64,000 nt of DNA from contig NZ_LGDD01000279.1 of the NCBI RefSeq assembly GCF_001279695.1, positions 1-64,000 of the forward strand. Direction: 5' to 3'. Every line of letters begins with the position of its first letter. Positions within the stretch are counted from its first letter, which is position 1. The DNA comes from Streptomyces sp. WM6378. Its GTDB lineage: Bacteria; Actinomycetota; Actinomycetes; Streptomycetales; Streptomycetaceae. The notes below the pieces were generated by a model. It ran no database searches and was not told the DNA's origin. It was given only the letters and a program-made list of their open reading frames with translations. Shown piece by piece: positions 15,983-22,915 of this stretch. A program made the position numbers and the translations under genes.

Positions 15983-17407
15983 GTGCGAATCACCGACATC
16001 CAGCGTTGCGAGGTCCGGCCCGGACGGCTCGTCGAGTGGGCGCTCAGTCCGGCGACGGTAGCGGCGGCGGCGGACCTTCCGGAGGACCCCCGACCGCCCG
16101 CGTATCTCCAGGAGTCGCACATCAGGACCGCCCAATCGGTGCACGAGGACGGCCTGTTCGTGCCGACCTGGATCGGTACGGCATTCGACATCCCGGGCAC
16201 GGTCGACCTCGACGCGCTGCAGGACGCGCTGCGCAGCTGGACGCTCCGGCACGAGACGCTGCGCAGCGGCTTCCGCTGGGACGGCGACGAGATGCGCCGG
16301 TTCACGCTCGACACCGAGGCCGTGTCGCTCCAGCGCGAGGACATCGGCGACTTCCCCGACGCGGAGCAACTCGTCGAGCAGCTGCAGAATCGCTTCGACA
16401 CCGTGGCGAACGCGCTGCGCTGGCCCAACTTCCTCTACGCGGCCGTCATCAGGGACGACAGCACCAGTGTGTACATCGCCTTCGACCACAGCAACGTCGA
16501 CTCCTACTCCATCCAGCGCATCCCCGCCGAGGTCCACGAGCTCTACGCCGCGGCCGTCGAGGGCCGCCCCGTGGAGGAGCCGACGGTCGGCAGTTACGTC
16601 GACTTCTGCGAGATCGAGCGGGCGGACGCGGACCGGATCGACGGCGGCCACGAGATCGTCGGACGCTGGCGGGAGTTCATCAAGCGGTGCAACGGGAAGC
16701 TGCCCAACTTCCCCGTCCCGCTGGGCCTGGAGCCCGGTGGCCCGCTGCCCACGCAGAAGCTCATGCGCGAGATGCTCGTCGACGCGGAGTCCGCCGCCGC
16801 GTTCGAGTCGTACTGCCGGCCCTTCGGCGGCAGCCTCGTCGGCATGCTGGCCGCGACCAGCCTCATCGTCAACGAGATCGGCGGACAGCCCGTCTACCGC
16901 GCCGTGGTCCCGTTCCACACCCGAGTGAAGTCCAAGTGGTCCAACTCCGTTGGCTGGTACGTCGGCGGTGCGCCCATCGAGGTCCCCATCGACCGGGCGC
17001 CCGACTTCCTCAGCGCCCTGAAGGTCGTACGCGCCGAGCTGCAGGCCAACAGGTCGCTGGCGCGCATGCCGCTGGCCCGGGTGCTGCGCCTGCTCGGCTC
17101 GGACTTCCGCCCGACCTCGCCCGACCTGTACTCGATCGTCTCGTTCGTCGACGCACGAGGCATCGCGGGTGCGGAGCGCTGGGACGAGCTGGCGGCCTAC
17201 GGGCTGGTGCGCGTCTCCTACGGCGACCAGGTGTGCATCTGGCTGAACCGGCTCCACGAGGGCTTGTGGTTCACCTGCCGCTACCCCGACACCGACGTCG
17301 CGTACAAGAACATGCGGCTGTACACCGAGCGGTTGGGGAACGTCATCCTCGAAGTGGCCCGCGCGCAACGCGCCCGCGAACTCGCACCACATGACCTCGC
17401 AGGGTGA
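15983..17407 (+). CDS. Stand-alone condensation-domain protein
   Basis: A 474-residue protein with the fold signatures of NRPS condensation and related acyl-transfer (PapA-like) enzymes. SWTLRHETLRSGFRWDG (85-101) matches the C1 motif. The catalytic C3 motif HHxxxDG is altered to DHSNVDS (168-174): the second His and the Asp remain, while the first His and the Gly are lost. NSVGWYVGGAPIEVP and SDFRPTSPDLYSIVSFVD fit later motifs. No adenylation or carrier domain is present or nearby, so it is free-standing. It could acylate a small molecule, protein or sugar, or be inactive. The GTG start at 15983 follows GGAG. It sits alone on the plus strand within the minus-strand secreted-protein genes. 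Confidence 0.82.
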   Translation: MRITDIQRCEVRPGRLVEWALSPATVAAAADLPEDPRPPAYLQESHIRTAQSVHEDGLFVPTWIGTAFDIPGTVDLDALQDALRSWTLRHETLRSGFRWDGDEMRRFTLDTEAVSLQREDIGDFPDAEQLVEQLQNRFDTVANALRWPNFLYAAVIRDDSTSVYIAFDHSNVDSYSIQRIPAEVHELYAAAVEGRPVEEPTVGSYVDFCEIERADADRIDGGHEIVGRWREFIKRCNGKLPNFPVPLGLEPGGPLPTQKLMREMLVDAESAAAFESYCRPFGGSLVGMLAATSLIVNEIGGQPVYRAVVPFHTRVKSKWSNSVGWYVGGAPIEVPIDRAPDFLSALKVVRAELQANRSLARMPLARVLRLLGSDFRPTSPDLYSIVSFVDARGIAGAERWDELAAYGLVRVSYGDQVCIWLNRLHEGLWFTCRYPDTDVAYKNMRLYTERLGNVILEVARAQRARELAPHDLAG

Positions 17408-17560
17408 TCGCTCCGCGGCACCCCAACGCGTCGGCCGCCACCGGCCCGAGCAGCCCGCCCGACTCGCCCCCGACCACACGTCGGGGGCTTCGAGCTGCAA
17501 CACCACTGGCGCGCGGGCGACTTGACCAAGAAGGCGGCGGACGGCTCACGGCACAAACGC

Positions 17561-17593
17561 CTCGGCGCCCCGGCCTGTTGCCGGGGCGCCGAG
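17561..17593 (-). terminator. Terminator of secreted protein C1
   Basis: Perfect 13-bp arms CTCGGCGCCCCGG / CCGGGGCGCCGAG with a seven-base loop, 14 bases downstream of the 17608-17901 gene. Confidence 0.88.
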
Positions 17594-17607
17594 GAAGGGT
17601 GTGACTT

Positions 17608-17901
17608 CTACTTGCTGAACGCGCTGTTGCTGCAGCCCATGCTGGAGCCCATGGAGGTCTGCTGCGAGCCCGCGTTGCCCTCGCCGTTCAGGAGGTTGCC
17701 GCCCAGGCCGTTGAGGATGCCGACCTGGCCGAGGATGTCGACGTTGCCGTCATGCGACGTGCAGGTGCTGCTCTGCTTGATGTCGAAGAAATCGCCGCCC
17801 CGGCCGCCCTTGCCCCCGTCGGCGTGGGCAGCGCCGGCGGTGAGGAGCCCGATGCTGCCGAGAGCAGCGACCAGGACGGCGGCCTTGCGAAGCTTGTGCA
17901 T
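17608..17901 (-). CDS. Small secreted protein, family C (copy 1)
   Basis: A 97-residue exported protein. The signal MHKLRKAAVLVAALGSIGLL ends near GAAHA. A Gly-rich stretch (DGGKGGRGGDFFDIK) is followed by the family core: SSTCTSHDGNVDILGQVGIL, GGNLLNGEGNAGSQQ, SSMGCSNSAFSK. Two cysteines bracket a roughly 45-residue segment with hydrophobic LGxVGxLNxLxGN periodicity, likely one disulfide-closed loop. The core resembles chaplins and rodlins only in general flavour and length; those motifs are not met. The leader is nearly identical to that of copy 2. Confidence 0.87.
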   Translation of the reverse strand: MHKLRKAAVLVAALGSIGLLTAGAAHADGGKGGRGGDFFDIKQSSTCTSHDGNVDILGQVGILNGLGGNLLNGEGNAGSQQTSMGSSMGCSNSAFSK

Positions 17902-17947
17902 GTCATCTCCGATGGAGTGAAGTGGACTCGATCCGTGACAGATCGAC
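17902..17947 (-). promoter_or_regulatory. Conserved leader of family C, copy 1
   Basis: The 49 bases ending at the ATG (17899-17947) match the same position above the 18896 start (18894-18942) at 44 of 49. The ribosome site GGAGATGAC is included. Such upstream conservation points to recent duplication of the whole unit or to shared control. Confidence 0.7.
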
Positions 17948-18541
17948 TTCGTGTGGTTACAGAGGTAATACGACGTATCCCCAAAGCACCCGGCGGCGCG
18001 CCGAATTCATGAAATCCCTCACCACGTTGGTCGATTGCGGGATATAACCCGCCCCGTGCGCGCCGAGGTTGAACCAGGTCGAGTTCCGCCTTCATTGGTC
18101 CAACTCCAGTGTCCATAAGGGCAGTTGACGGACGGCGAATCAACGGACGCCGAACCGATCGTATATTCCGATGAACTCCCACATTCCGCCCCGCAGTTGT
18201 GCACTCGAATCGTCCCGGGCGAGAACGAGCCGTCGCGGACGGGAGCAGATGGGAGCGACGGGAACGACGGGAGCGACGGCCGGAACCGTCAACAGCGGGA
18301 GCCGGGCGTGGTGACCTTGCCGTTGCCTCGCCGAGGGCCGCAGCGGCGCCCCCACCCGCATCCCCTCACCCGGGCCGCCGCCGCCCCGTCGTCACGCTCA
18401 GAGGCCGTCACGCGGGCGCCCGGCGCGCACGGCCGCCCGTTGCCCACCAACGCTTTGCACACGCCCTGATCGGCGAATCCGCACGTCGTCGGGCCCAGCT
18501 CCCGCACCCCTGCCGAAGGACCGCTCCGGCACAAAAAAGGG
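17902..18541. other. Gene-poor spacer in the secreted-protein island
   Basis: 640 bases without a gene I can support. The first 50 are the duplicated leader of family C. Next to it is GTAATACGACGTATCCCC, which has a counterpart above copy 2 (TTAATACGAAATACCCC). The segment 18249-18283 is a run of GGGAGCGACGGGAACGAC-type nine-base units. Open frames here have no ribosome site and odd composition. Confidence 0.5.
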
Positions 18542-18572
18542 CCCGGCACCGAGCCTTGGACTCGGTGCCGGG
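18542..18572 (-). terminator. Intrinsic terminator of secreted protein C2
   Basis: Perfect 12-bp arms CCCGGCACCGAG / CTCGGTGCCGGG with a seven-base loop. On the minus strand the stem is followed by CCTTTTTTG, a genuine U tract. It serves the 18615-18896 gene. Confidence 0.93.
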
Positions 18573-18614
18573 ACCTGTTCCCGTTTTCGGCCGACTATGT
18601 GACCGGACACGTGT

Positions 18615-18896
18615 TTAGAAGGCGCTGTTGTTGCAGCCCATGCTCGAACCGATGTGGGTGTTCTGGGCACCCGGGTTGCCCTCGCCGTTGAGCGCGTTGC
18701 CCAGCAGGCCGTTGAGCAGGCCGACCTGGCCGAGGACGTCGAGGTTCAGGTCGTGCGACTTGCAGTTGCTGCTCTGGCCGATCTTGAACTGGTCGCCGCC
18801 CTTGCCGCCGTCGTGCGCCTGGGCCGTGCCAGCGGCCAGCATTCCGAGGCTGCCGAGAGCAGCGACCAGAACGGCGGCCTTGCGAAGCTTGTTCAT
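18615..18896 (-). CDS. Small secreted protein, family C (copy 2)
   Basis: A 93-residue exported protein, the closest paralogue of the 17608 gene. The signal MNKLRKAAVLVAALGSLGML ends near AQAHD. The mature core reads SSNCKSHDLNLDVLGQVGLL, then LLGNALNGEGNPGAQ and HIGSSMGCNNSAF. Two Cys are present, one near each end of the core. The mature chain of about 65 residues is short, secreted, low in charge and probably able to self-associate, which is inference. It has its own strong terminator and a leader shared with copy 1, so it is an independent transcription unit. Confidence 0.88.
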   Translation of the reverse strand: MNKLRKAAVLVAALGSLGMLAAGTAQAHDGGKGGDQFKIGQSSNCKSHDLNLDVLGQVGLLNGLLGNALNGEGNPGAQNTHIGSSMGCNNSAF

Positions 18897-18942
18897 GTCA
18901 TCTCCGTTGGAGTGAAGTGGATACGATCCGTGGCAGATCGAT
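18897..18942 (-). promoter_or_regulatory. Conserved leader of family C, copy 2
   Basis: Counterpart of the leader above the 17901 start. The conserved segments are GATCTGCCACGGATCG and TCCACTTCACTCCA followed by GGAGATGACATG. Upstream, TTAATACGAAATACCCC matches the GTAATACGACGTATCCCC of copy 1. Confidence 0.7.
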
Positions 18943-19138
18943 TCCTTACGGTCACGGAAATTAATACGAAATACCCCTGAACCGCCCGATGACGCGCCGG
19001 GTTCCGCGATGTTGTTCTGGAAGCACTCTGAAGTCGTAATGCCAACCGGCGGGCCCTTCGGCGTCATCCACCACCCATACCTGCGGTCGCACCGCGGTGA
19101 CCGGCCAGGTCGAAGAGTTCACGAGCCGCAGCCGCGCT

Positions 19139-19168
19139 TTTGATGGCTCTCGGTTAAGAGCCATCAAA
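19139..19168 (-). terminator. Hairpin downstream of secreted protein B2
   Basis: Perfect 12-bp arms TTTGATGGCTCT / AGAGCCATCAAA with a six-base loop, 20 bases beyond the stop of the 19188-19661 gene. No long U tract follows. Confidence 0.75.
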
Positions 19169-19187
19169 CGGCTTGGCGGCAAAAGCC

Positions 19188-19661
19188 TTAATGCTCCGCG
19201 TGGGCGAGGGCGTTCGCCTGGTTGTTGGCCTGGGTGCAGCTGACGCCGTGGGTCTCCGCGCCGGCGAGTACGGCGATGGGGAGATTCGCGTTGAGCAGGT
19301 TCTGCGGGCTGCACTCCTGGGACGGGCGGAAGAGGTTGTTCTGGTCCACCGAGCCGCCCGGCACCGGGGCCGTCTGCGGGGAGATCTGGGGGGAGATCAG
19401 CGGGTTCAGCTGCGGGTTGACCTGCGGGCTGACCTCAGAGGGCTGCGGCAGGGACATTCCCTGCGGCTGGGTGGGCGTGCTGTAACTGCGCGCGACGGCC
19501 TGCGAGGACGAGGAGGCGTGGGCGGTGTCCGGCTGCCCGATCGGGGGCGGAGCAGCGCCGTTGTACGCAACGGGAGCGACGGCGGAGCTGGAGCCGACGC
19601 CGATGGCGGACAGCCCGCCGGCTGCTGCGAAGACGAGCGCGACCTGTTGAAACTTGCGCAT
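19188..19661 (-). CDS. Secreted protein, family B with Pro/Gln-rich linker
   Basis: A 157-residue exported protein. The signal MRKFQQVALVFAAAGGLSAI ends near SSAVA. The middle is Pro/Gln/Ser-rich with the repeated element SPQVNPQLNPLISPQISPQ; the protein at 20197 has the cognate APQVNPQVNPTVNPLINPL. The C-terminal 45 residues (FRPSQECSPQ to GVSCTQANNQANALAHAEH) are homologous to the mature part of the 15395 protein, with two Cys conserved. So it is a family B domain on a flexible stalk. It shares its leader and a promoter block with the divergent 20197 gene. Confidence 0.85.
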   Translation of the reverse strand: MRKFQQVALVFAAAGGLSAIGVGSSSAVAPVAYNGAAPPPIGQPDTAHASSSSQAVARSYSTPTQPQGMSLPQPSEVSPQVNPQLNPLISPQISPQTAPVPGGSVDQNNLFRPSQECSPQNLLNANLPIAVLAGAETHGVSCTQANNQANALAHAEH

Positions 19662-19689
19662 GGAACCCTCGGCCCTTCGTTGACCTGTG
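19662..19689 (-). promoter_or_regulatory. Shared 5' leader, copy 2
   Basis: Minus-strand CACAGGTC, then GAAGGGCCGAGGGTTCC and ATGCG. The final 22 bases are identical to those in front of the divergent gene at 20197. Confidence 0.7.
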
Positions 19690-19805
19690 CGTGGAACGTA
19701 TGGGAATGCGGATGAGCCAGTGCAGCCGTGCCGTTTCCGCTGTCCTGTGCGGCTGCGATGGGCCATCGTCCTGGCCCTGTGCGGAACGAGATGAGTACGG
19801 CTCCC

Positions 19806-19839
19806 GTCACGGGAACCGAGGCGCGGTCACCCATTTGCC
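19806..19839 (-). promoter_or_regulatory. Mirrored promoter block, minus-strand copy
   Basis: Read on the minus strand: GGCAAATGGGTGAC, 11 bases, then TCCCGTGAC. The identical two-part block with the same 11-base spacing faces the other way at 19946-19979. It lies about 145-180 bases upstream of the 19661 start. The reuse in front of both divergent secreted-protein genes suggests promoter or activator sites. Confidence 0.6.
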
Positions 19840-19945
19840 GAAGGGTGCGAATCATCATCTGAATCGTCAACACAGGAGTGTCCGGCTCGCACTTGTTCGT
19901 GACAGGAGCGGCACGTCCTCACTCGTCCGTGGTGCGGCGGGTGAT

Positions 19946-19979
19946 GGCAAATGGGTGACGGAATTTTGGATCCCGTGAC
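19946..19979 (+). promoter_or_regulatory. Mirrored promoter block, plus-strand copy
   Basis: GGCAAATGGGTGAC (19946-19959), 11 bases, TCCCGTGAC (19971-19979), oriented toward the 20197 gene. It is the partner of the block at 19806-19839. The two 14-mers also form a perfect inverted repeat around a 106-base centre. Confidence 0.6.
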
Positions 19980-20167
19980 CGGGCCGGAGGAAACGTCGTT
20001 GCCAGCAGGGAGAAGGCGGCGACCGCGAATCGGAGAGAGGGCCAACGGGATCCACCGTCGACTCCGGCGTGAAGTCCACAAGGCAGCCCCCATTTCCCCC
20101 GCTTGGGCGCAGTGTGAATATCAGACTGAGCGCACGCAAGACTGCACTGAATGCAACGGATTTCCCC

Positions 20168-20196
20168 TGTACAGGTATTGAAGGGCCGAGGGTTCC
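20168..20196 (+). promoter_or_regulatory. Shared 5' leader, copy 3
   Basis: TGTACAGG followed by GAAGGGCCGAGGGTTCC directly before ATG 20197, as in front of the genes at 15395 and 19188. Includes the ribosome site GAGGG. Confidence 0.7.
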
Positions 20197-20925
20197 ATGC
20201 GAAAGCTTCACAAGGCCGCGCTCGTAGTAGCAGCGGCCGGCGGTCTGTCCGCCGTCGGCGTCGGCGTCAGCCATGCCGACTCACCCGGGTACGGGTACGG
20301 AGGTCCCGGTCCGGCGCCTGGTCCCCAGTACTCGGCACCCGACTACGCGCCGCCGCAGTACGGGCCGCCCCCGCAGTACGCACCCCCGCAGTACCCGCAG
20401 TACGGGCCGCCCCCGCAGTACGCAGCCCCGCAGTACCCGCAGTACGGGCCGCCCCCGCAGTACGCGCCACCGCAGTACGCGCCGCCGCCGCAGTACGCAC
20501 CCCCGCAGTACCAGCCGCCCCGGGCGCAGGCCACGTCGGTGTCCAGCGCGTCGAGCACGACGCAGTACTCAAACCAGCAGCCGTACGCCCAGCCGCTGAT
20601 GGCTCCCCCGGCGGCGCCGCCGCAGGCGGCCGCCTACGCCCAGTCGACGGGTGTCGCACAGGCCGGGCCGCAGCCGCAGATCATGCCGCAGGCGGCGCCG
20701 CAGGTCACTCCGCAGGTCGCCCCCCAGGTCGCCATGCCCCAGGTCTTCAACCCGGAGCCCGCGCCTCGTGTCGCCCCGCAGGTGAACCCGCAGGTGAACC
20801 CCACGGTGAACCCGCTCATCAACCCGCTGATCGCGCCGGCCAGCGCCCCGCAGGTACCCGGGCTCGGCCTCGGCCAGCTCGCGGCGCCGCCCGTGGGTCA
20901 GCTGGGTCTGCCCCGACTCGGCTGA
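20197..20925 (+). CDS. Secreted Pro/Gln/Tyr-repeat protein
   Basis: A 242-residue exported low-complexity protein. The signal MRKLHKAALVVAAAGGLSAV ends near VSHAD. Residues about 45-110 are tandem PPQYAPPQYPQYGPPPQY-type repeats. The next part is Ser/Gln-rich (SVSSASSTTQYSNQQPYAQP). It then shows APQVTPQVAPQVAMPQVFNP and APQVNPQVNPTVNPLINPL, related to the linker of the 19188 protein. There are no cysteines, no membrane tail and no sortase signal. PQY repeats resemble structural or adhesive surface proteins, but homology cannot be claimed for such composition. The next gene follows after 73 bases in the same direction and is probably co-transcribed. Confidence 0.83.
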   Translation: MRKLHKAALVVAAAGGLSAVGVGVSHADSPGYGYGGPGPAPGPQYSAPDYAPPQYGPPPQYAPPQYPQYGPPPQYAAPQYPQYGPPPQYAPPQYAPPPQYAPPQYQPPRAQATSVSSASSTTQYSNQQPYAQPLMAPPAAPPQAAAYAQSTGVAQAGPQPQIMPQAAPQVTPQVAPQVAMPQVFNPEPAPRVAPQVNPQVNPTVNPLINPLIAPASAPQVPGLGLGQLAAPPVGQLGLPRLG

Positions 20926-20998
20926 TCGCCTCTCCGCGAATCTCCACCGCTCAACTCCATCTGTCGCACACCACATCAGCTCGACCAACGGAGAAGAA

Positions 20999-21280
20999 AT
21001 GCGCAAGATCCAGAAGGTCGCCCTCGTCGGCGTCGCCGTCCTCGGCGGCCTCGGCGCCTTCGGCGGCGGCACCGCCTTCGCCCACGGCGAGGAGGGCGCG
21101 CACGACACCGACATCATGCAGAACTCCGAGTGCCGCTCGCACGACATGAACATCGATGTCCTCGGCAGCGTCGGCGCCCTCAACGCCCTGCTGGGCAACG
21201 GGCTCAACGGCGAAGGCGCCCCGGGCGCGCAGCCCGCCCACCTCGGCTCGGACATGGGCTGCAACAGCAAGGTCGGCTGA
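20999..21280 (+). CDS. Small secreted protein, family C (copy 3)
   Basis: A 93-residue exported protein. The signal MRKIQKVALVGVAVLGGLGA ends near TAFAH. The mature core is NSECRSHDMNIDVLGSVGAL, LLGNGLNGEGAPGAQ, then HLGSDMGCNSKVG. It keeps both cysteines and the NGEG-x-x-GAQ signature of the copies at 17608 and 18615, but its leader differs from theirs, and it lies downstream of the PQY-repeat gene on the plus strand. The ribosome site GGAGAAGAA precedes the ATG. So the family has been moved into a different regulatory setting here. Confidence 0.87.
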   Translation: MRKIQKVALVGVAVLGGLGAFGGGTAFAHGEEGAHDTDIMQNSECRSHDMNIDVLGSVGALNALLGNGLNGEGAPGAQPAHLGSDMGCNSKVG

Positions 21281-22055
21281 CAAGCCGCGCCGCACGCCTT
21301 CCGTCAAGGCCCTGCCCTCGTCCTGTTCTTCGCGGTCCCGCACGAGGGCCACTGGCCTCCGGGCCCGGCGCGACTCCCACCCCCCGGCGAGCGGATGGCC
21401 CGGGGTGGTGTCACCGGGCCCGGAGGCGCAGGGGGAGATGGCTCCTGGCGCATCGCCGGCCGTTGGACCCGGCGCCGCAGGCACAGTCCGGGGCCGGGCG
21501 CAGCCGGTTGGCCGCCCGCCCATCACTCGGGCCGAGCCGCCGCGTACCGAGTACGACGCCGGTTCAGAATGCGCCCCCGTCGCCACCAGCTCCGGCGTTC
21601 CTTCCGCGCGGCGCCGCCGACCCGCGTTCGACGCGCGAACCCGGCGGACCGGCCAGGGTGGTTGAAGGGCACGGGGTCCCGGGACGACGAGCGTTCCGGG
21701 ACCTCTTGTGACTTCCCTCAACCGCCCGGTTCAACGACCGGACACAGTCCCCGTCACCGTGCTCGTCCCGCCCAACGAGCCGAAACGATACGCCAGTTGA
21801 AGCTCCGGGCCGGCCCGATGGATCTTGGCTGAAAACACCCTGGGGCAAAACCCTGTAATACGTCTCGGAATTTCATCGACCAGGGACTGTAATCCGATAT
21901 ACAGGAGGGTTTCAGCGGCCCACATTCCCCCGAATGTACGACGCCTCGCGCCGCGTGATGCTCGTTAGGCGATCGTGACTTTGAAGGAAAAGAACGCAGA
22001 AAAGGCCCGTCCGCTCCTCTCGCACCAGGAAGACTCTGGGGAGCCGGGAGGTCTC
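21281..22055. other. Gene-free spacer with hairpins
   Basis: 775 bases with no supportable gene. Hairpins are seen at 21397-21420 (GGCCCGGGGTG / CACCGGGCC) and 21675-21703 (GGTCCCGGGACG / CGTTCCGGGACC, five-base loop). The second is a reasonable terminator for the 20197-21280 unit. From about 21830 the G+C falls (AAACCCTGTAATACG), which suggests the promoter of the following small genes. Confidence 0.5.
21675..21703 (+). terminator. Hairpin downstream of the 20197-21280 unit
   Basis: Arms of 12 bp with two mismatches around ACGAG. It is distant (about 400 bases) from the last stop but the strongest stem in the spacer. Confidence 0.4.
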
Positions 22056-22169
22056 ATGCACTGCTCGGACCTGCTTGAGGAGTTCCTCGCGACCATCGGC
22101 CGGATGGAGAGTGAATACATGCAGGCCGCGACGGCGGGATGGCCGGCCCAGGGCTCGCACTCCGGCTGA
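22056..22169 (+). CDS. 37-residue ORF upstream of DUF2637 gene
   Basis: Begins MHCSDLLEEFLATIGRMESE and ends with Gly/Ser. ATG 22056 follows a strong site, GGGAGGTCTC. A GTG at 21975 would extend it to 64 residues but has a poor ribosome site. It lies 49 bases before the DUF2637 gene on the same strand and could be its leader peptide or a small partner. The helical LLEEFLATIGRMESEYMQAA part is amphipathic. No homologue recognised. Confidence 0.5.
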   Translation: MHCSDLLEEFLATIGRMESEYMQAATAGWPAQGSHSG

Positions 22170-22218
22170 GACAACCCCCACCCGCGCACGGAGAAGCAAG
22201 TGATCGAAAGGATTCGGA

Positions 22219-22902
22219 ATGAGAGCCGATTATGATGCGGTAGACCAATATCCTGATTACACCCAGCCGATCGACGTGCAGCACATGTGGCGCACGCCAG
22301 ATCCGGAGACCCCGTCGGAAGTCTGGGATCCGGACGAGGAACTGGCCCGGATCCTGCAGCCGACGCACAGCGTGGATCCGGTGCCTCCCCCTTTGGACGG
22401 CGACAGGCACTCGCACCGCCAGGTCAGCCGGCGGCGGCCTCGGTCAGGATTTCACGTCCTCGCCGGAAAACGGAGGATCATCGCCGTCTCGATCCTGATC
22501 ACAATAATCACCATCTGCGCGGTGACGATACTGACCTGGTCCATCTCTTATTCGTACAATCAGCTGCGCATCATCGCGCTGCTCGGGGCATCGCCGCAGT
22601 TGGCGCGCTGGTGGCCGCTGACGGTGTACGGGCCGTGGCTGTTGGCAGGTCTGTCCATCCTGCGGGCATCCGTTCAGCACCGAACCGCCCGGCGGTCCTG
22701 GGCGGTGATGCTGATCTCTTCCGGCACTGCGGTGGCCATGTGTATCGGCCAGGCGCCGCATTCCCTCTTCGCGATGGTAGTCGTCGGAATTCCGCCGATC
22801 ACCGCCCTGGTCTGTTTCCGTGAACTCGTCGGCCAGTTCTCGCCCCGGCCCGGCCCCCGGCACGCCTTCGACATGGTGAACGGACTCAAGAAGAGGCCAT
22901 AG
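22219..22902 (+). CDS. DUF2637 (SpdB-like) membrane protein
   Basis: A 227-residue protein. The first 85 residues are hydrophilic and acidic (WDPDEELARILQPTHS), then RRRPRSGF and KRRIIA precede membrane helices. The hydrophobic region contains WSISYSYNQLRIIALLG and WWPLTVYGPWLLAGLSILRA, the signature of DUF2637, a family that includes SpdB spread proteins of Streptomyces plasmids and chromosomal integrated elements. About four membrane segments. No replication or transfer genes are nearby, so this looks like a chromosomal family member and not proof of an integrated plasmid. ATG 22219 follows AAAGGATTCGGA. Confidence 0.75.
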   Translation: MRADYDAVDQYPDYTQPIDVQHMWRTPDPETPSEVWDPDEELARILQPTHSVDPVPPPLDGDRHSHRQVSRRRPRSGFHVLAGKRRIIAVSILITIITICAVTILTWSISYSYNQLRIIALLGASPQLARWWPLTVYGPWLLAGLSILRASVQHRTARRSWAVMLISSGTAVAMCIGQAPHSLFAMVVVGIPPITALVCFRELVGQFSPRPGPRHAFDMVNGLKKRP

Positions 22903-22915
22903 GCGGTTGAGGCGG

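Noticed and set aside
15712..17394. A 560-codon open frame overlapping the condensation-domain gene in another frame
   Set aside because: Composition is Arg/Pro/Gly-rich as expected for a shifted frame of GC-rich DNA, while the 15983-17407 frame shows real protein motifs and a ribosome site.
18125..18469. 114-codon plus-strand frame in the island spacer
   Set aside because: No ribosome site, composition of a random GC-rich frame, and nine-base repeats inside it.
20336..20520. Possible CRISPR-like array in the PPQY region
   Set aside because: The repeats are in-frame codons of a secreted protein, have no unique spacers and are shorter than CRISPR repeats.
13350..21280. Calling the small secreted proteins chaplins or rodlins
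   Set aside because: Length and secretion fit, but the chaplin core (two Cys with GNSxxxxGxLNPAxGN) and the rodlin pattern are not found, so the name would be unsupported.
21975..22055. GTG start at 21975 giving a 64-residue version of the small ORF
   Set aside because: The ribosome site is poor, while ATG 22056 has GGGAGG at good spacing; the shorter form is preferred.
22219..22902. Evidence for an integrated conjugative plasmid from the SpdB-like protein
   Set aside because: No replication, transfer, integrase or att site is seen nearby; DUF2637 proteins are also common on chromosomes.
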